Source: Timema cristinae (Eukaryota > Arthropoda > Insecta > Phasmatodea > Timematidae). Taken from it: DNA of 64,000 bases. The position numbers and the translations under genes are program-made. Under the pieces are notes generated by a model, which saw nothing but the letters and a program-made list of their open reading frames with translations, made no database searches and was not told the DNA's origin. Shown here one piece after another: positions 22,529 through 32,859 of the stretch (the stretch's first letter is position 1; every line of letters begins with the position of its first letter). Location: the NCBI GenBank assembly GCA_039000515.1, contig JBCFYV010000232.1:1-64000 (forward strand), read 5' to 3'.

Positions 22529-24600
22529 TATCAATGTATCAGGGTCGTGGAGGTTAGACCAGGCTGTAACTATGCTTTCAATATTATTAAACTGTTTTTT
22601 TTTTTAGGATATTAGGCGTGTCGGGAATGAAAGCCGTATTTATGATGTGGCGTGTCTCTAGTATAACGCAATGGGGCGATTGGGCCTGGCTTTAGCTTTG
22701 TTTACTATTCAAATATTGTTTAGGTGTCAGTATGATTGTCATACGTTGCAAATTGTTAGAGTTAGTTATCAACGCTTTGTTGGTATACGCTATTTTTAGC
22801 GTTTTATTCTGTGTCCATTTTATTCTATCAATATATACTTTGAGTTAATGTAAATGGAAGGACTTAAGATTTCATTGAATATAATTGTTAATTAAAATTA
22901 TTACCTTAAATTTTGGTGGAAAAATTTAGTATATATTTATTATACTATCATTCTGTAACATGATAGGAAAGACCGTAAGTCAAGTTTAATGAAGTTAGTT
23001 TTCAAGATGCTATGTTTTCTTTATGGATAGTAGCTACTAGGAAGTTTGAATTAAGGCCATTATCCTCTTGTCTATTTTGTTTTTTGAAGGTGATTAAAAT
23101 ATTCCTGATTTAAATTATTTGCTCTTTAATTTGTTGATGATATTTCATGTATGCACATCCCCCCTTTACCGTAGTTTTAAGGGCCTTTCCTACAGGGACA
23201 GTGGAGGGTGTTGCAACTTTCCCAAAGAAAGTCATATCAATATTCGAAACAGTAGTTTCAAAAAACCATGGGTGGATCGCATAATAGTTGATCAACAATA
23301 ATAATATGTAAGATCTATTATTTAGAAGGAATACAAAACGTGCAAAGAGAATATAAAATATTAGTAATAGAACTGAGTGAAAGTTATATTAAAAGGTTAA
23401 CCTCATAAAAACCAATAAAATTAATTGTCATTATTACATAAGAATTTCCTGAAAACAAAGGTATTGAGAGAAGTCGGAACTCTATAACATAGTCAATGTC
23501 GATAAAAAATTGAATACGAATTTTATAACTGAGTATAAGTCTAAGATTGTCAGAAGGACACAACACATCTAGATCTGGGGACAAACGCCCCTGTTAGGTG
23601 TAAATACATAGCACTCAATTAAAATTCATCAGTGGTGGACCCTCCCAATAATCAGGATCTTCCAAGGAAGCGTATAAGGATTACCTTTTCTACTCTAACT
23701 TAAGCAGAGAACAAACCTTACCAGCAAGACCTCTCAATTTTAGTAATTTTAAAAAAAAAACAGATTTTTTGAGGTCCAACCATAAGTTACCATGAATTAT
23801 GCAGCCTATGATTACAAGCAACATGGTCTATATGAAACACAATCATGAGCAATGATCAAAGATAACTCACTAAGAGAAAATCTTACTGTACACAAAAGAC
23901 CCTATGACAATTTTTTGGGCCACCAGATAACTCACAATACCTTTTTAAAGAGACAACAGTTAATAAATATTATTTGGAGGCATTCAATTAATCAATTTCC
24001 CAAACAGACATTAATAGTAAAGCAAAGTTTAATGAGAAAAGTTAAATATTGGATTTGAAGACGCCAAGCATCTGAAATCACTCTGTTGAATAAATCCAAG
24101 AAGAAGGAAGATTTGTCTCATGAATTGGTAAAAGACATGTGAGGCAGTTTATTTACAACATGTAAAAATCGACACAAACATTTCTTGGGATCTACTTCAA
24201 TATTCCGATCAACAAAAGAACAAACCTTAATGAAATTGGTCTGACCCCAATGAATATGTTTTAATTTGAAAGTAGGTTTAGTTAACAATGTAGGAATAGC
24301 TTATTTTACAATTAACTTAGCTTGGAGAAATAAATATCAAATACTCATTATGGATCTAGTCAAAAATACAATAGCACCGTTTTGGTCATAATTCATATAC
24401 AAAATTTCAACAATTATAATGCATTAATTTATAAAAATAGCATATAATAGAATTTATCCAAATAAAAATTTGAATTCCATTTTATGAATAATTTTATATC
24501 AAGTATTCACTAAAACTATTTACAGTTTAAACTTTTGCCCATAGCGCAGATAGGTAATAAAAAGTGATTTAAAAACCAATGGTTAAAAATATTTACTCAC

Positions 24601-24720
24601 AGTTAGTTCCCCTTTCCTAGGTAGAAGTGTTGTAGGGCCTGGCCAACATTCTGGCTGCTGATAGTGATCCAATTCTTCTTTAAAACCTTCCTCTGATTTT
24701 ATTAGAAGATTAACTTCAAA
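24601..24720 (-). CDS. Third coding exon (acidic, IKSEE motif)
   Basis: Forty codons, open throughout, flanked on the minus strand by an acceptor ending catgttag (24721 upward) and a donor GTGAGT (24595-24600). Both junctions are phase 0, so it joins the exons on either side without breaking the frame. The peptide is acidic with an LIKSEEGFKEEL stretch. It is a paralogue of the exon at 25715-25831: positions line up as IKSEE(G/A)FKEE(L/F), then QP(E/D)(C/S)W(P/A)GP. IKSE fits the hydrophobic-K-x-E sumoylation consensus. It has no known fold and probably forms part of a flexible N-terminal region. Confidence 0.82.
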
Positions 24721-25714
24721 CTAACATGAAACAAGAAAGGTTTTAAACCAGAAATTTATAAAGAGCATTTAACAGAACAGATGTTTATATCAAACATGTT
24801 TAAAACCAATAGACTTAAGGTAAACATGTTTCAAATCATAGTGTGATATAGTGAACATGTTTTAAAACATTATGTTATATTGAGCCAATTTTAGAAAAAA
24901 AAAATATTGAAAAAAATTCCAAAACTGGTGAGCTGTATGAAACTGGCTTACAACCCAACAATTTTTAGAGAACAATGATGACTTAACACAAAATTAACTG
25001 CACCCCTACACCAGTTTATGCCATCCATCTCACAATAACTGAATTGTGAAGGGGTTGAGATTTCTGTTTCTCCTGGGTCCATTAGGGGGTGGTTTTACAC
25101 ATGTAATTTATTGATGGTTTACCTGTACTCTTTTTTAGACTAATGGTGTTGATATATCTTAAAACTTACTCTCAATCCCTAATTCTAGTCATGCTATTAA
25201 TAACCAACATTTTAAAAATACTAAATATAAATGCTAAATACTACATCTTATTTGTATATTCTTCCCAAGAGCAAATTTAATAAAACAATAATCACCTAAT
25301 TACAATAAAATTTAATATCGTCTAAAAAAATAGGTATATGGTTATTTGAAAGTTAAATCCATCTCAATTTGTTATAATACATGTTGAAATATATGTGACT
25401 CAAGATTAATGAATTAGGTTCAATATGGCTTAATGTTCACTAAAAAGAGTCACTAAAACCCGAAATAACCATATTATTTGTTTTTTCTCTCTCTACCCTA
25501 TATATATATATGTATATATATATATATCGATGACATCTATTATTAATAATTTAAGAAAACGTATAACACAAAAGTAATCTGAAATTTTAAAAAAATACTC
25601 CACAATCAGGTGTTTTTTATATCTAACATAACAAATTACAATTTATAATTTTGTTATAGCCCAAACGAGTAATGTGACATGGTTGAAAAAGTTTTGGATC
25701 AGAATTTTACTCAC

Positions 25715-25831
25715 TGGAAGTTCCTCTTTAATAGGTGGAAATGTTATAGGTCCTGCCCAACTATCTGGCTGCTTATCTTTGAATTCTTCTTTAAAAGCTT
25801 CCTCTGATTTTATTGGAAGATCAATTTCAGA
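25715..25831 (-). CDS. Second coding exon (duplicate of the third)
   Basis: Thirty-nine codons, open throughout, between an acceptor ending ctgttag (from 25832) and a donor GTGAGT (25709-25714), phase 0 at both ends. The peptide contains PIKSEEAFKEEF and, near its end, PIKEELP, giving two more hydrophobic-K-x-E motifs. Exon and intron sequence together are duplicated with 24601-24720 and its upstream intron, so the pair arose by segmental tandem duplication. Because both junctions are phase 0, either exon could be skipped or repeated without a frameshift. Confidence 0.84.
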
Positions 25832-26223
25832 CTAACAGGAAACAAGAGATGATTTAAAGAATAGAAATGTATACTAAACACATATAAGAATATAGAAACA
25901 TGCTTTATAAACCAGAGTTTTATAAAGACTATGTAACAAAACCCATTTTTATATTAAAAATCTTTAAAAACAATAGACGTATATCAAACAGATTTTAGAT
26001 AATAGAAACAAGCATTAGATCATAGGAATTTTAAAGACCATGTAAATGAACAGAGTTTTAAGAATAAATATTTGGTGAAAATGTTTCAAAGTGTAGTGTG
26101 ATGTACTGAACATAATTCAAACATGTGTTATATTGATTCGGTTTTTAAACAAAATAAAAAATTCTATACATGGTGAGTTATGTGAAAGATGATAAATATC
26201 AATTGCTAGAAAATATTGATGAA

Positions 26224-26425
26224 AAACATAAACTTAACCCGCTTTTGTAGCCATCTGGTCTAAAATGTCATTCTCGTATTAGAAAGTACTGCCAATGACT
26301 GGGAAATCAATGTTCGAATTTCGGTCGAGTATGATGAGGGTGGATTTTATTAAAGAATATTCAAATATCTCTCCAAGCGGGTAGACTTTCAAAAATAAGA
26401 CTTCCTCTTCCACTAATCTAAGCAA
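26224..26425 (+). repeat. Old F1 SINE in the first coding intron
   Basis: It has B-box-like gttcgaatttcggtcgag at about 26313-26330, then gagggtggatttt and a cttcctcttccac stretch in F1 order. The tail is eroded. Confidence 0.6.
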
Positions 26426-26673
26426 TTAATCTCACAATAACTGGATTGCCTGTGACCGAGGTGGAGGGTTGTGGTTGTGTCTCGCCTAAGTTCATTGGAT
26501 GGTAGTTTTACTCATGTGATTTATTAGTGGTTTACCATAACATCTCTGGACTAATGGTGTTGAGATTATCAGACAGATTTTAAATCATCAGCTATATAAA
26601 ATGTTAATTAAACTGAATTATACTGTAGCTAGAACCTGTAATAATAGTAAATGCAGTGTTCACCAAACTATAC

Positions 26674-26757
26674 CTTAATTTCAAACTTCTCATCATGCTG
26701 TAGATTATATTCCAAGTCTTCCTCTGGTTCAATCTTCACAGATGTCTCTCCCTCCAT
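26674..26757 (-). CDS. First coding exon of the zinc-repeat gene
   Basis: It starts with ATG (26755-26757) and encodes 28 residues beginning MEGETSVKIEPEED, ending in phase 0 at a GTATAG donor (26668-26673). VKIE is a canonical sumoylation-type motif, and acidic starts of this style are common in insect zinc-finger proteins. With the exons at 25715-25831, 24601-24720 and 19130-20713 it would give a protein of about 634 residues: an acidic N-terminal 107 residues with four K-x-E motifs, then the zinc-repeat array. This suggests a nuclear, perhaps sumoylated, regulator; that is inference. The exon probably begins at 26811 after an acceptor ending cttttag (26812-26818), leaving 26758-26811 as 5' UTR. 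Confidence 0.82.
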
Positions 26758-27235
26758 CTTGTTAAAGTTGGTGTAGTTATTAAGAACTCACAACTAATTT
26801 ATCTTGATTTACCTAAAAGACAAGTTGGATTTGTATAAAGATGTGTATTTCACATTGGAATTTAATATTAATAGATCACAGGGGAATGAAAATTATTTGT
26901 ACAGCCTTTCACATTTACTGGGACGATATGAGAGCGTTGCTTTTGCTTAAATGAGGATATTTAATTTATTGTCACAAAAATGGGCTCAAATTCAAAATGG
27001 GCCATTCATAGTTTCAAAGATCAATACGGCATATTTTATGCAACTTGGGATTTATAGATCTAATTATATGGATTGACCATAGTTTATTAAACAAAATACT
27101 TTCCATATTCGATGTTTTGTAGCTAAGAACTCCATCGCATCAATTATCAATCGAGCTAAAACAATCGTGTGGACGCCATCTGTGGGCGAATATAGTGCAA
27201 ACTTCTGCGGGTGAATTTGTGGGCACTATCCTTAC

Positions 27236-27290
27236 CACCAATGGCAGCCATTCGGTTGCAGACTGACGCCATCAAGTTTGTATGTGCCAC
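27236..27290 (-). other. Candidate non-coding first exon of the zinc-repeat gene
   Basis: On the minus strand a slightly GC-richer stretch ends in a strong donor (ATTGGTG followed by GTAAGG, 27230-27235), which could splice to the acceptor at 26812-26818 just upstream of the start codon exon. The transcription start is not resolved. The confidence covers the donor and its place, not the 5' end. Confidence 0.4.
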
Positions 27291-27764
27291 TCCTTGAACT
27301 TGATTGCTATATCTTGCCTAATGTGTGGACAGAAAGGGAAAAGATTAAAACTATACCGAATGGTTATACAAACATTTACTTAGAACATACAAATAGCTAT
27401 CAAATCATATTGCAAGAATATTGTACCATTTTTGGATTCATAACAAATTCGCAAAATAAAATTAAATTTAACCTTTTCATGGAATTTATTTGGTTTTGAG
27501 CTTTTAATTTAGAATCAGTAAAGTTGTAGTGACTATTTTTAACAGACCCTTGTCCTTTAGAAAACTATCTTCATACGCCGTTGCTATTAAGTTTTTTCTT
27601 CTCGAACAAAGAACATTGATACAAGATGTGTTTTAGACTCTAAACCAGACATTATAAAGGTCCTATTGTTATCAAATAAAGGAGAATAAAATAAAATAAA
27701 CATTTAAAAGCCAAGTTATATGTAAATTTTTAATCTCCTATGTTTAGTATGTTAAGACGTCCGA
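27291..27764. other. No gene seen upstream of the zinc-repeat gene
   Basis: AT-rich. The 73-residue plus-strand frame at 27278-27499 has no recognised domain. Promoter elements of the minus-strand gene would be expected here, but no TATA box stands out from the AT-rich background. Confidence 0.35.
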
Positions 27765-28060
27765 TACTTTAGCTCAGTTGGTGGAGTGTCCGCCTAATGA
27801 GCTAGAAGTCCCGTGTTCAATTCCCGGCATGGCCGAAACTTTGTCATTGATGAGAATGTGTGTACCCTCCCACATTTATAAATTAACGCCCGAGGGCTAA
27901 ATGTTGCACCTGTTTTGAGTTAGATTATAAGTCATCTGAAGCTATGACAAGCTTAGCCTAAGGATTTGAATAAAAGGCCTATTTGACTTGAATAAAATTG
28001 ACCCAGGCCATGGGCTTGAAACAGTAATGGATGTAATATTTGATAAGTTAGATGTTTAAA
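27765..28060 (+). repeat. F3 SINE copy
   Basis: The tRNA-like head has A-box tagctcagttgg and B-box gtgttcaattccc, followed by an unrelated body (catttataaatt, then cgcccgagggctaaatgttg) and a distal block (aacagtaatggatgta). The same order occurs at 49706-49960. The acceptor arms do not pair as in a tRNA gene. Confidence 0.75.
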
Positions 28061-29683
28061 CATAACCAAATAGTTTACTTGTTGAACTAGTATATCAATT
28101 AAAATAAAATATATTCTGTTACACTTCCCAACCAAAATCCAATCTTTTATTTACCAAAAATTAGGGTGTATCTACTAAAAGAGTTATTTCTTCAAGACGA
28201 GGGTTTTAAAGTATCTCTATTGAAAGAGAGGAGTTGAAATTGGATTATATGTGTAAACAATTGAGTTAAACCTATTTCGGTAGCACCGCAGTTCAAGTCG
28301 ATGGTATTAAACCTATAATGCTCATGTACCACTAGATATAATTCCTCCACAACTTTATACCCCCAAATTGTTGGTAGATACTGCAAGTTATACATATTCT
28401 ATCATAGGGATATGATAAAACTTTGCTATACACTGTGTCACACCTTATTTATTTTCTATAAAGATTATTTAAAAATCACGACTTGTTAAAGTAATCAAGA
28501 ATGTAATGGATATTTCAAATCAAATTGTAAAATAATTTAATACTGCCTCAATTTTAAGGAAGTGAGAAAATATATGAAATTGTTAATCTGAGTGTCTTGG
28601 ATAATAATAATTTTAATAACTCATGGTAAGAACATTGAAAGCAACTAACACCTTAAGTGAAAAAAAAAAAATCTGTAAATTAAACGAGGATTATTTGTTA
28701 ATAAAAACTCAGATAAATATTTTTATATTGATTTAATACATATTGTAATTTGCTAATCAATAAATTTATGTTTGTATCATAGCTTGTATTAGACAGCATA
28801 CAAGATGCACTGCAAGATCCAAGAGAGCTGTTGACTTATCAACGTTCATTATGACATGATAATGAACAACATGGCTTTGGAAATATTAGATACTTTCTTT
28901 TTACTCCAACTCCTCTATTTTTTTTAACTGTCCAACTCTGACTACTTCATAAATTGTTAAAGTAAATTGATTAGTAATAACAAATTTACAAGAAATGATG
29001 CAATACAAATGACTTCATGGAAGGTTATTTGGCAGTGTGAATGTATAATCGAGTAAATATGTCAATTAAAATTACAAATATAGATCCTAAGAAATAAAAG
29101 TAGTATAAAATAAAAATTATATAGTTACCATATATTTTGTAATATAAATTTTAATTTTGAAGCCAATGTGAGAATCGGTACATTTTTTTCAGACTCCGAC
29201 TCCACCCAAATTGTTTCTAACTCTCACTCCCCACAGCCCTATCTATGACGTGTTGGAGCATTATGATTAGTGATTATTATATTTACTAAGAGCGAGCTAA
29301 TATATCGTATTTAAAATACAGACATTGAAAAATAAGGCAACATTAAATAAAGGGTAAAATACACAACTAGATCTTGTAAGTGAAAATGATTTCTTCAACA
29401 TTACGTTTACTGAGTTGTAAAAGTTTAATTTAAGGTGTAATTTTTCATGTAAGCGTTCCACCCAGATCGTGTTCTTGCGACACCCGGTGGCATGTGTGTG
29501 ACTTATAAGGCTTCTCCCTTGTTCTATAAGATACATCTAGGAGAGAGATCGTATGTCCTTACGTCCGGGTCTCTTGTGGCTAAACCTAAACCTGGCATGG
29601 ATTATTCTTTGTTTATCATCAAAACAATATATTAATAGAGACTTATATAATATATATTATGTAATCGCGTACCAATGGTTGTA
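28061..29683. other. AT-rich, no gene seen
   Basis: Short frames at 27953, 28192 and 29297 (minus) lack recognisable domains. Pyrimidine-rich lines near 28900-28930 and 29190-29240 resemble each other weakly. Confidence 0.4.
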
Positions 29684-29935
29684 TACAACTGGTATAAGAA
29701 GTCACTCTCGCAAAAAGTTAAATTGTTAGTAATAGGAGATCGAGCTTCAAATCCCAGAAGAGTATAGTGAAGGATTTTACTTAAATTGTTTTCCCTATCC
29801 CTCAATACAAATGAGGGTGTACTTGCTTCCTATGGATTCAACCATAAACTTCTTAAAGATTCAACCATCCTCGTCCATAACAGAAGAGTAATTTTATGTA
29901 TGAATGTAGCCCGGACAAGTAAGATGCAATTCGTA
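29684..29935 (+). repeat. Old F1 SINE copy
   Basis: Diverged but in F1 order: gatcgagcttcaaatccc (B-box region), tgttttccctatccctc, then a tail with tagcccggacaagtaagatg. Confidence 0.6.
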
Positions 29936-30649
29936 GAATAAAACTGAGTCAAAAACATATTAAATTAATTTTCAGAACTGCTAGTTTAACAGCTGATAGT
30001 ATTAGATATTTCCAATACGGCTAGTTACTACATAATCTTATTCACATGTTTCTGACATTCACACAAAATATATTATTCATCTACATAGCTTTAAATATGT
30101 CTTCTTACTGAGTTTTATGGTGGAATTTATTAAGTACTTATTAAATAACCATCTCTTCCATTGCATTATCTCAACTTTCATGTTGAACCGGAAATTCTTG
30201 CCTACATTTGATAAAGAGATGTTTTAATGTGGAGTTGATCGTATTAAAAACATTATCACAATTAAGATCCCTACATTATTATAAATAAAGTATTATTATT
30301 AGACCTATGTAATTGATAATATTGTACAAGTACCTGTATTATAGTAATAGTGACGAAATGTCTTTTAAAGAGCTCCCAGAAGTCCACCACATCCACAATA
30401 AACTAACCGTTTTTAACCAACATTAGAAAAATAATAGGAACCAAGCATAAATTTAGTTCCAAAATTTCTATTAGTTCCAAAATTTATATTAGATGGCAAT
30501 ATAGTAGATAATTAGTTTTAAAAAATAGCATAGAGGGCACTAGAGTCAAATATTAGTTTAAAATTAATTCTTAGAATGCACTAGGATCATAAGAATGTTA
30601 TTAAAAACTTAACAACATTAACCTAATACAGAGCTATATATAGGATGCT

Positions 30650-31440
30650 AGTTTAAGGTACCATAGTTTCTATATTTGAATATGCGGAGCTAGCACACAT
30701 GGTGGGAATAATGGTTCTACATGTATATAACGACTCTACATAAGTGGGGATCCTGTTTCTGCCGTTATTTTGGATACATGCATTCAAACCTATATTGGAC
30801 TTTAAATTAGCACTGTGCGACCGCCAGTTTAAGGTGCCACAGTTTCTATATTTAAATCTGGAATGAACACACATGGTGGGGATCATAGTTCTATAAATCT
30901 ATATTGACCCTGCATAAGTGTGGAACCTGGGTCTGCCGTTATTTTCAGATTGATTGCCTTTAAACTATATTAACCGAATACAGAGCTGTTGGGCGCTAAT
31001 TTAAGGTACCACAGTTTCTATATTTGAATCATCTGAGCTAGCACACATGGTGGGAATTATAGTTCTCCATGTATACAAAGACCCTACATAAGTGTGTATC
31101 CTGGTTCTGCCATTATTTTCGATATATGCCTTCAAACCATATTGGACTCGGAATTAACACTGCGCGACCACCCGTTTAAGGTGCCACAGTTTCTGTATTT
31201 GAATCTGCGGAATGAGCACACATAGTGGGGATCATAGTTCTATATGTCTATAATGACCCTGCATAAATGTGGAACCTGGGTCTGCCGTTATTATCGAATT
31301 ACATGTATTTAAAGTTAGATATTAAAACTTTAAGCTACCGCCATGTTTAAGGGGCCACAGTTTCTATATTTGAATCTGCGGCTTGAGAACACATGGTGGC
31401 AATTATAGTTATAGGTGTAAAAAGAGACCCTGCATGTTTA
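30650..31440 (+). repeat. Satellite-like array, about 175-bp period, five units
   Basis: Units start near 30653, 30829, 31000, 31177 and 31347 with tttaaggt(a/g)cca(c/t)agtttct and contain cacatggtggg, a tctgccgttatt block and a catttaaa-like end. The period is close to a nucleosome repeat length. The 77-residue frame at 30653-30886 lies in it and is not a gene. Confidence 0.85.
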
Positions 31441-31464
31441 TATGAGTATGTTGTAATGTTTTTC

Positions 31465-31465
31465 A

Positions 31466-31506
<41 letters not shown>
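31465..31506 (+). repeat. (GT)n(AT)n microsatellite
   Basis: A compound dinucleotide run directly after the 175-bp array. Confidence 0.9.
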
Positions 31507-31507
<1 letters not shown>

Positions 31508-32239
31508 CTTGTTAAAGTAAGAAGTAAGAATGTGTTTGGTGACGTCAATGTTCACTTAAATAAAAGTTGTTACTATTTACATAACATGAATAAATCAAGT
31601 GCCTAAAGCAATTTTCAAATAATGAGCAAATTATTGAGAAACATTCTAGTCCTGTCTTAATTTGGTACGTAATCTAAGCCCATTTTTAGGCACGTCGACG
31701 TACCTACAGTATGTGCATCTGCAGGGCGGCAAACTTTCGGGAGTGTAAAAATAATATTTAAATAATAAAACTATTTCAAACTTGAACGTAATAAGTAGTT
31801 CAGCTTGGATACCAAAACAATAAAGCACGGGAATGGTTTTTCTGCACAATATTTTTATATACTTCTTTTATGTTTCAGTTTGTATGCTTTATTCATTGAT
31901 GTCACAAGACTTCAATAAAATTGAAAAATAAATAGTATTTTGTACAAGTTCTGCTAGTGAATGCTGAAATATCTATGTGAGAAGTGATGTTGGTGTTTGT
32001 GAAGAGGGAGGGATGAAAGGGCCTAAAATAAATGCTGTATAGGGGCGTAACAAATCTTAAATTAGGGGCCTGGATGTAATGGACATCCTGAATTTTTATT
32101 AATGTTCAACTCCCAGTATTTGATAATCAAACTAAATTTTTAAAGAGTAATATTCTATCTGGCCACATTTATGTTATATGAGAAGTAATATTAATGAAAT
32201 GTGTTCAAAGTTGGAAATTATATGTTTGTTCTCCAATGA
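31507..32239. other. No gene seen
   Basis: AT-rich with no supported feature. The 67-residue minus frame at 31646-31849 is unrecognised. Confidence 0.4.
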
Positions 32240-32400
32240 TTGAAATAATATGTCACCCACCCCCTCTCCCCCACCTTTCCCCCAAGCTATAAATAATATG
32301 TCCCCTCTTCCCCCCCCCTCGCACCTTTCCTCCAAGCTATAAATAATATGTGGCCCCCTGACCCCCACCCTGCCCAAAGATGTATATAATGTATCCCCCC
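32240..32400 (+). repeat. C-rich imperfect tandem repeat, about 55 bp
   Basis: About three units combine a C-rich run (cacctttcccccaag type) with ctataaataatatgt. The 87-residue minus-strand glycine-rich frame is this repeat. Confidence 0.75.
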
Positions 32401-32859
32401 AAAAATATAAAGGTTCAGACCCGTCTATGTTTCCCATGCTAATGAGTCTGTATTCCTTGTAAACTATTCTTTCAATTTCTATCTGTTAGAATAACCTAAG
32501 AATTTATAGGTCTCTAGTGGATCATAGTTAAACTATGAAATTAGCAAGTTATTTTAATACTACTATTTATAAAAACAATTAAAAGTACTTATGTAAGCTT
32601 ACACGTAATATTAAATTTAGTTAAAAATGCACTTTTAAAAATGCACCTTAAAAATTGATATTTTTTTTTATTCAACTGCCTTATAATTGATGGAATGATC
32701 AGCAAAGATGTTATAGTATTAAGTACGGCCATAACTGCAACAAGCGCTCATATTTTTTAGATTTTAAAAACGGCATCAGGACACGGGTATTAAAGCCTTA
32801 GTGTAGTTCTTGACTTCCACACGTCCATCACAGAACCTGCCTTAAAATATTAGTAAAAA

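Larger units (their letters stand above)
20717..24600 (-). other. Last intron of the zinc-repeat gene (3.9 kb)
   Basis: It holds a LINE fragment (21061-21330), a GC-richer promoter-like island (21760-22130), short tandem repeats (22190-22265 and 22407-22528) and otherwise AT-rich sequence. A 62-residue minus-strand frame at 23110-23298 has no recognised match. Confidence 0.6.
24590..26580 (-). repeat. Tandem segmental duplication of exon plus intron
   Basis: Unit A (24590 to about 25160) and unit B (about 25704 to 26580) share the exon, the following intron start (repeats of tttaaaacca and tcaaa near 24780-24890 and 25940-26140), and a distal block (caataactg, then ggtggttttac, then gacta atggtgttga) near 25028-25160 and 26435-26570. 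Unit B also contains an F1 SINE at 26224-26425, which may be an insertion after duplication. Confidence 0.75.

Noticed and set aside
23110..23301. Overlapping 60-62 codon ORFs on both strands
   Set aside because: No motif, splice context or repeat support was found. They are probably chance within the intron.
27765..27840. Possible tRNA gene (A- and B-boxes present)
   Set aside because: The acceptor and anticodon stems do not pair, and the same head is followed by the same body at 49706, so it is a SINE.
32174..32437. Glycine-rich 87-codon minus ORF
   Set aside because: It is a translation of the C-rich tandem repeat.
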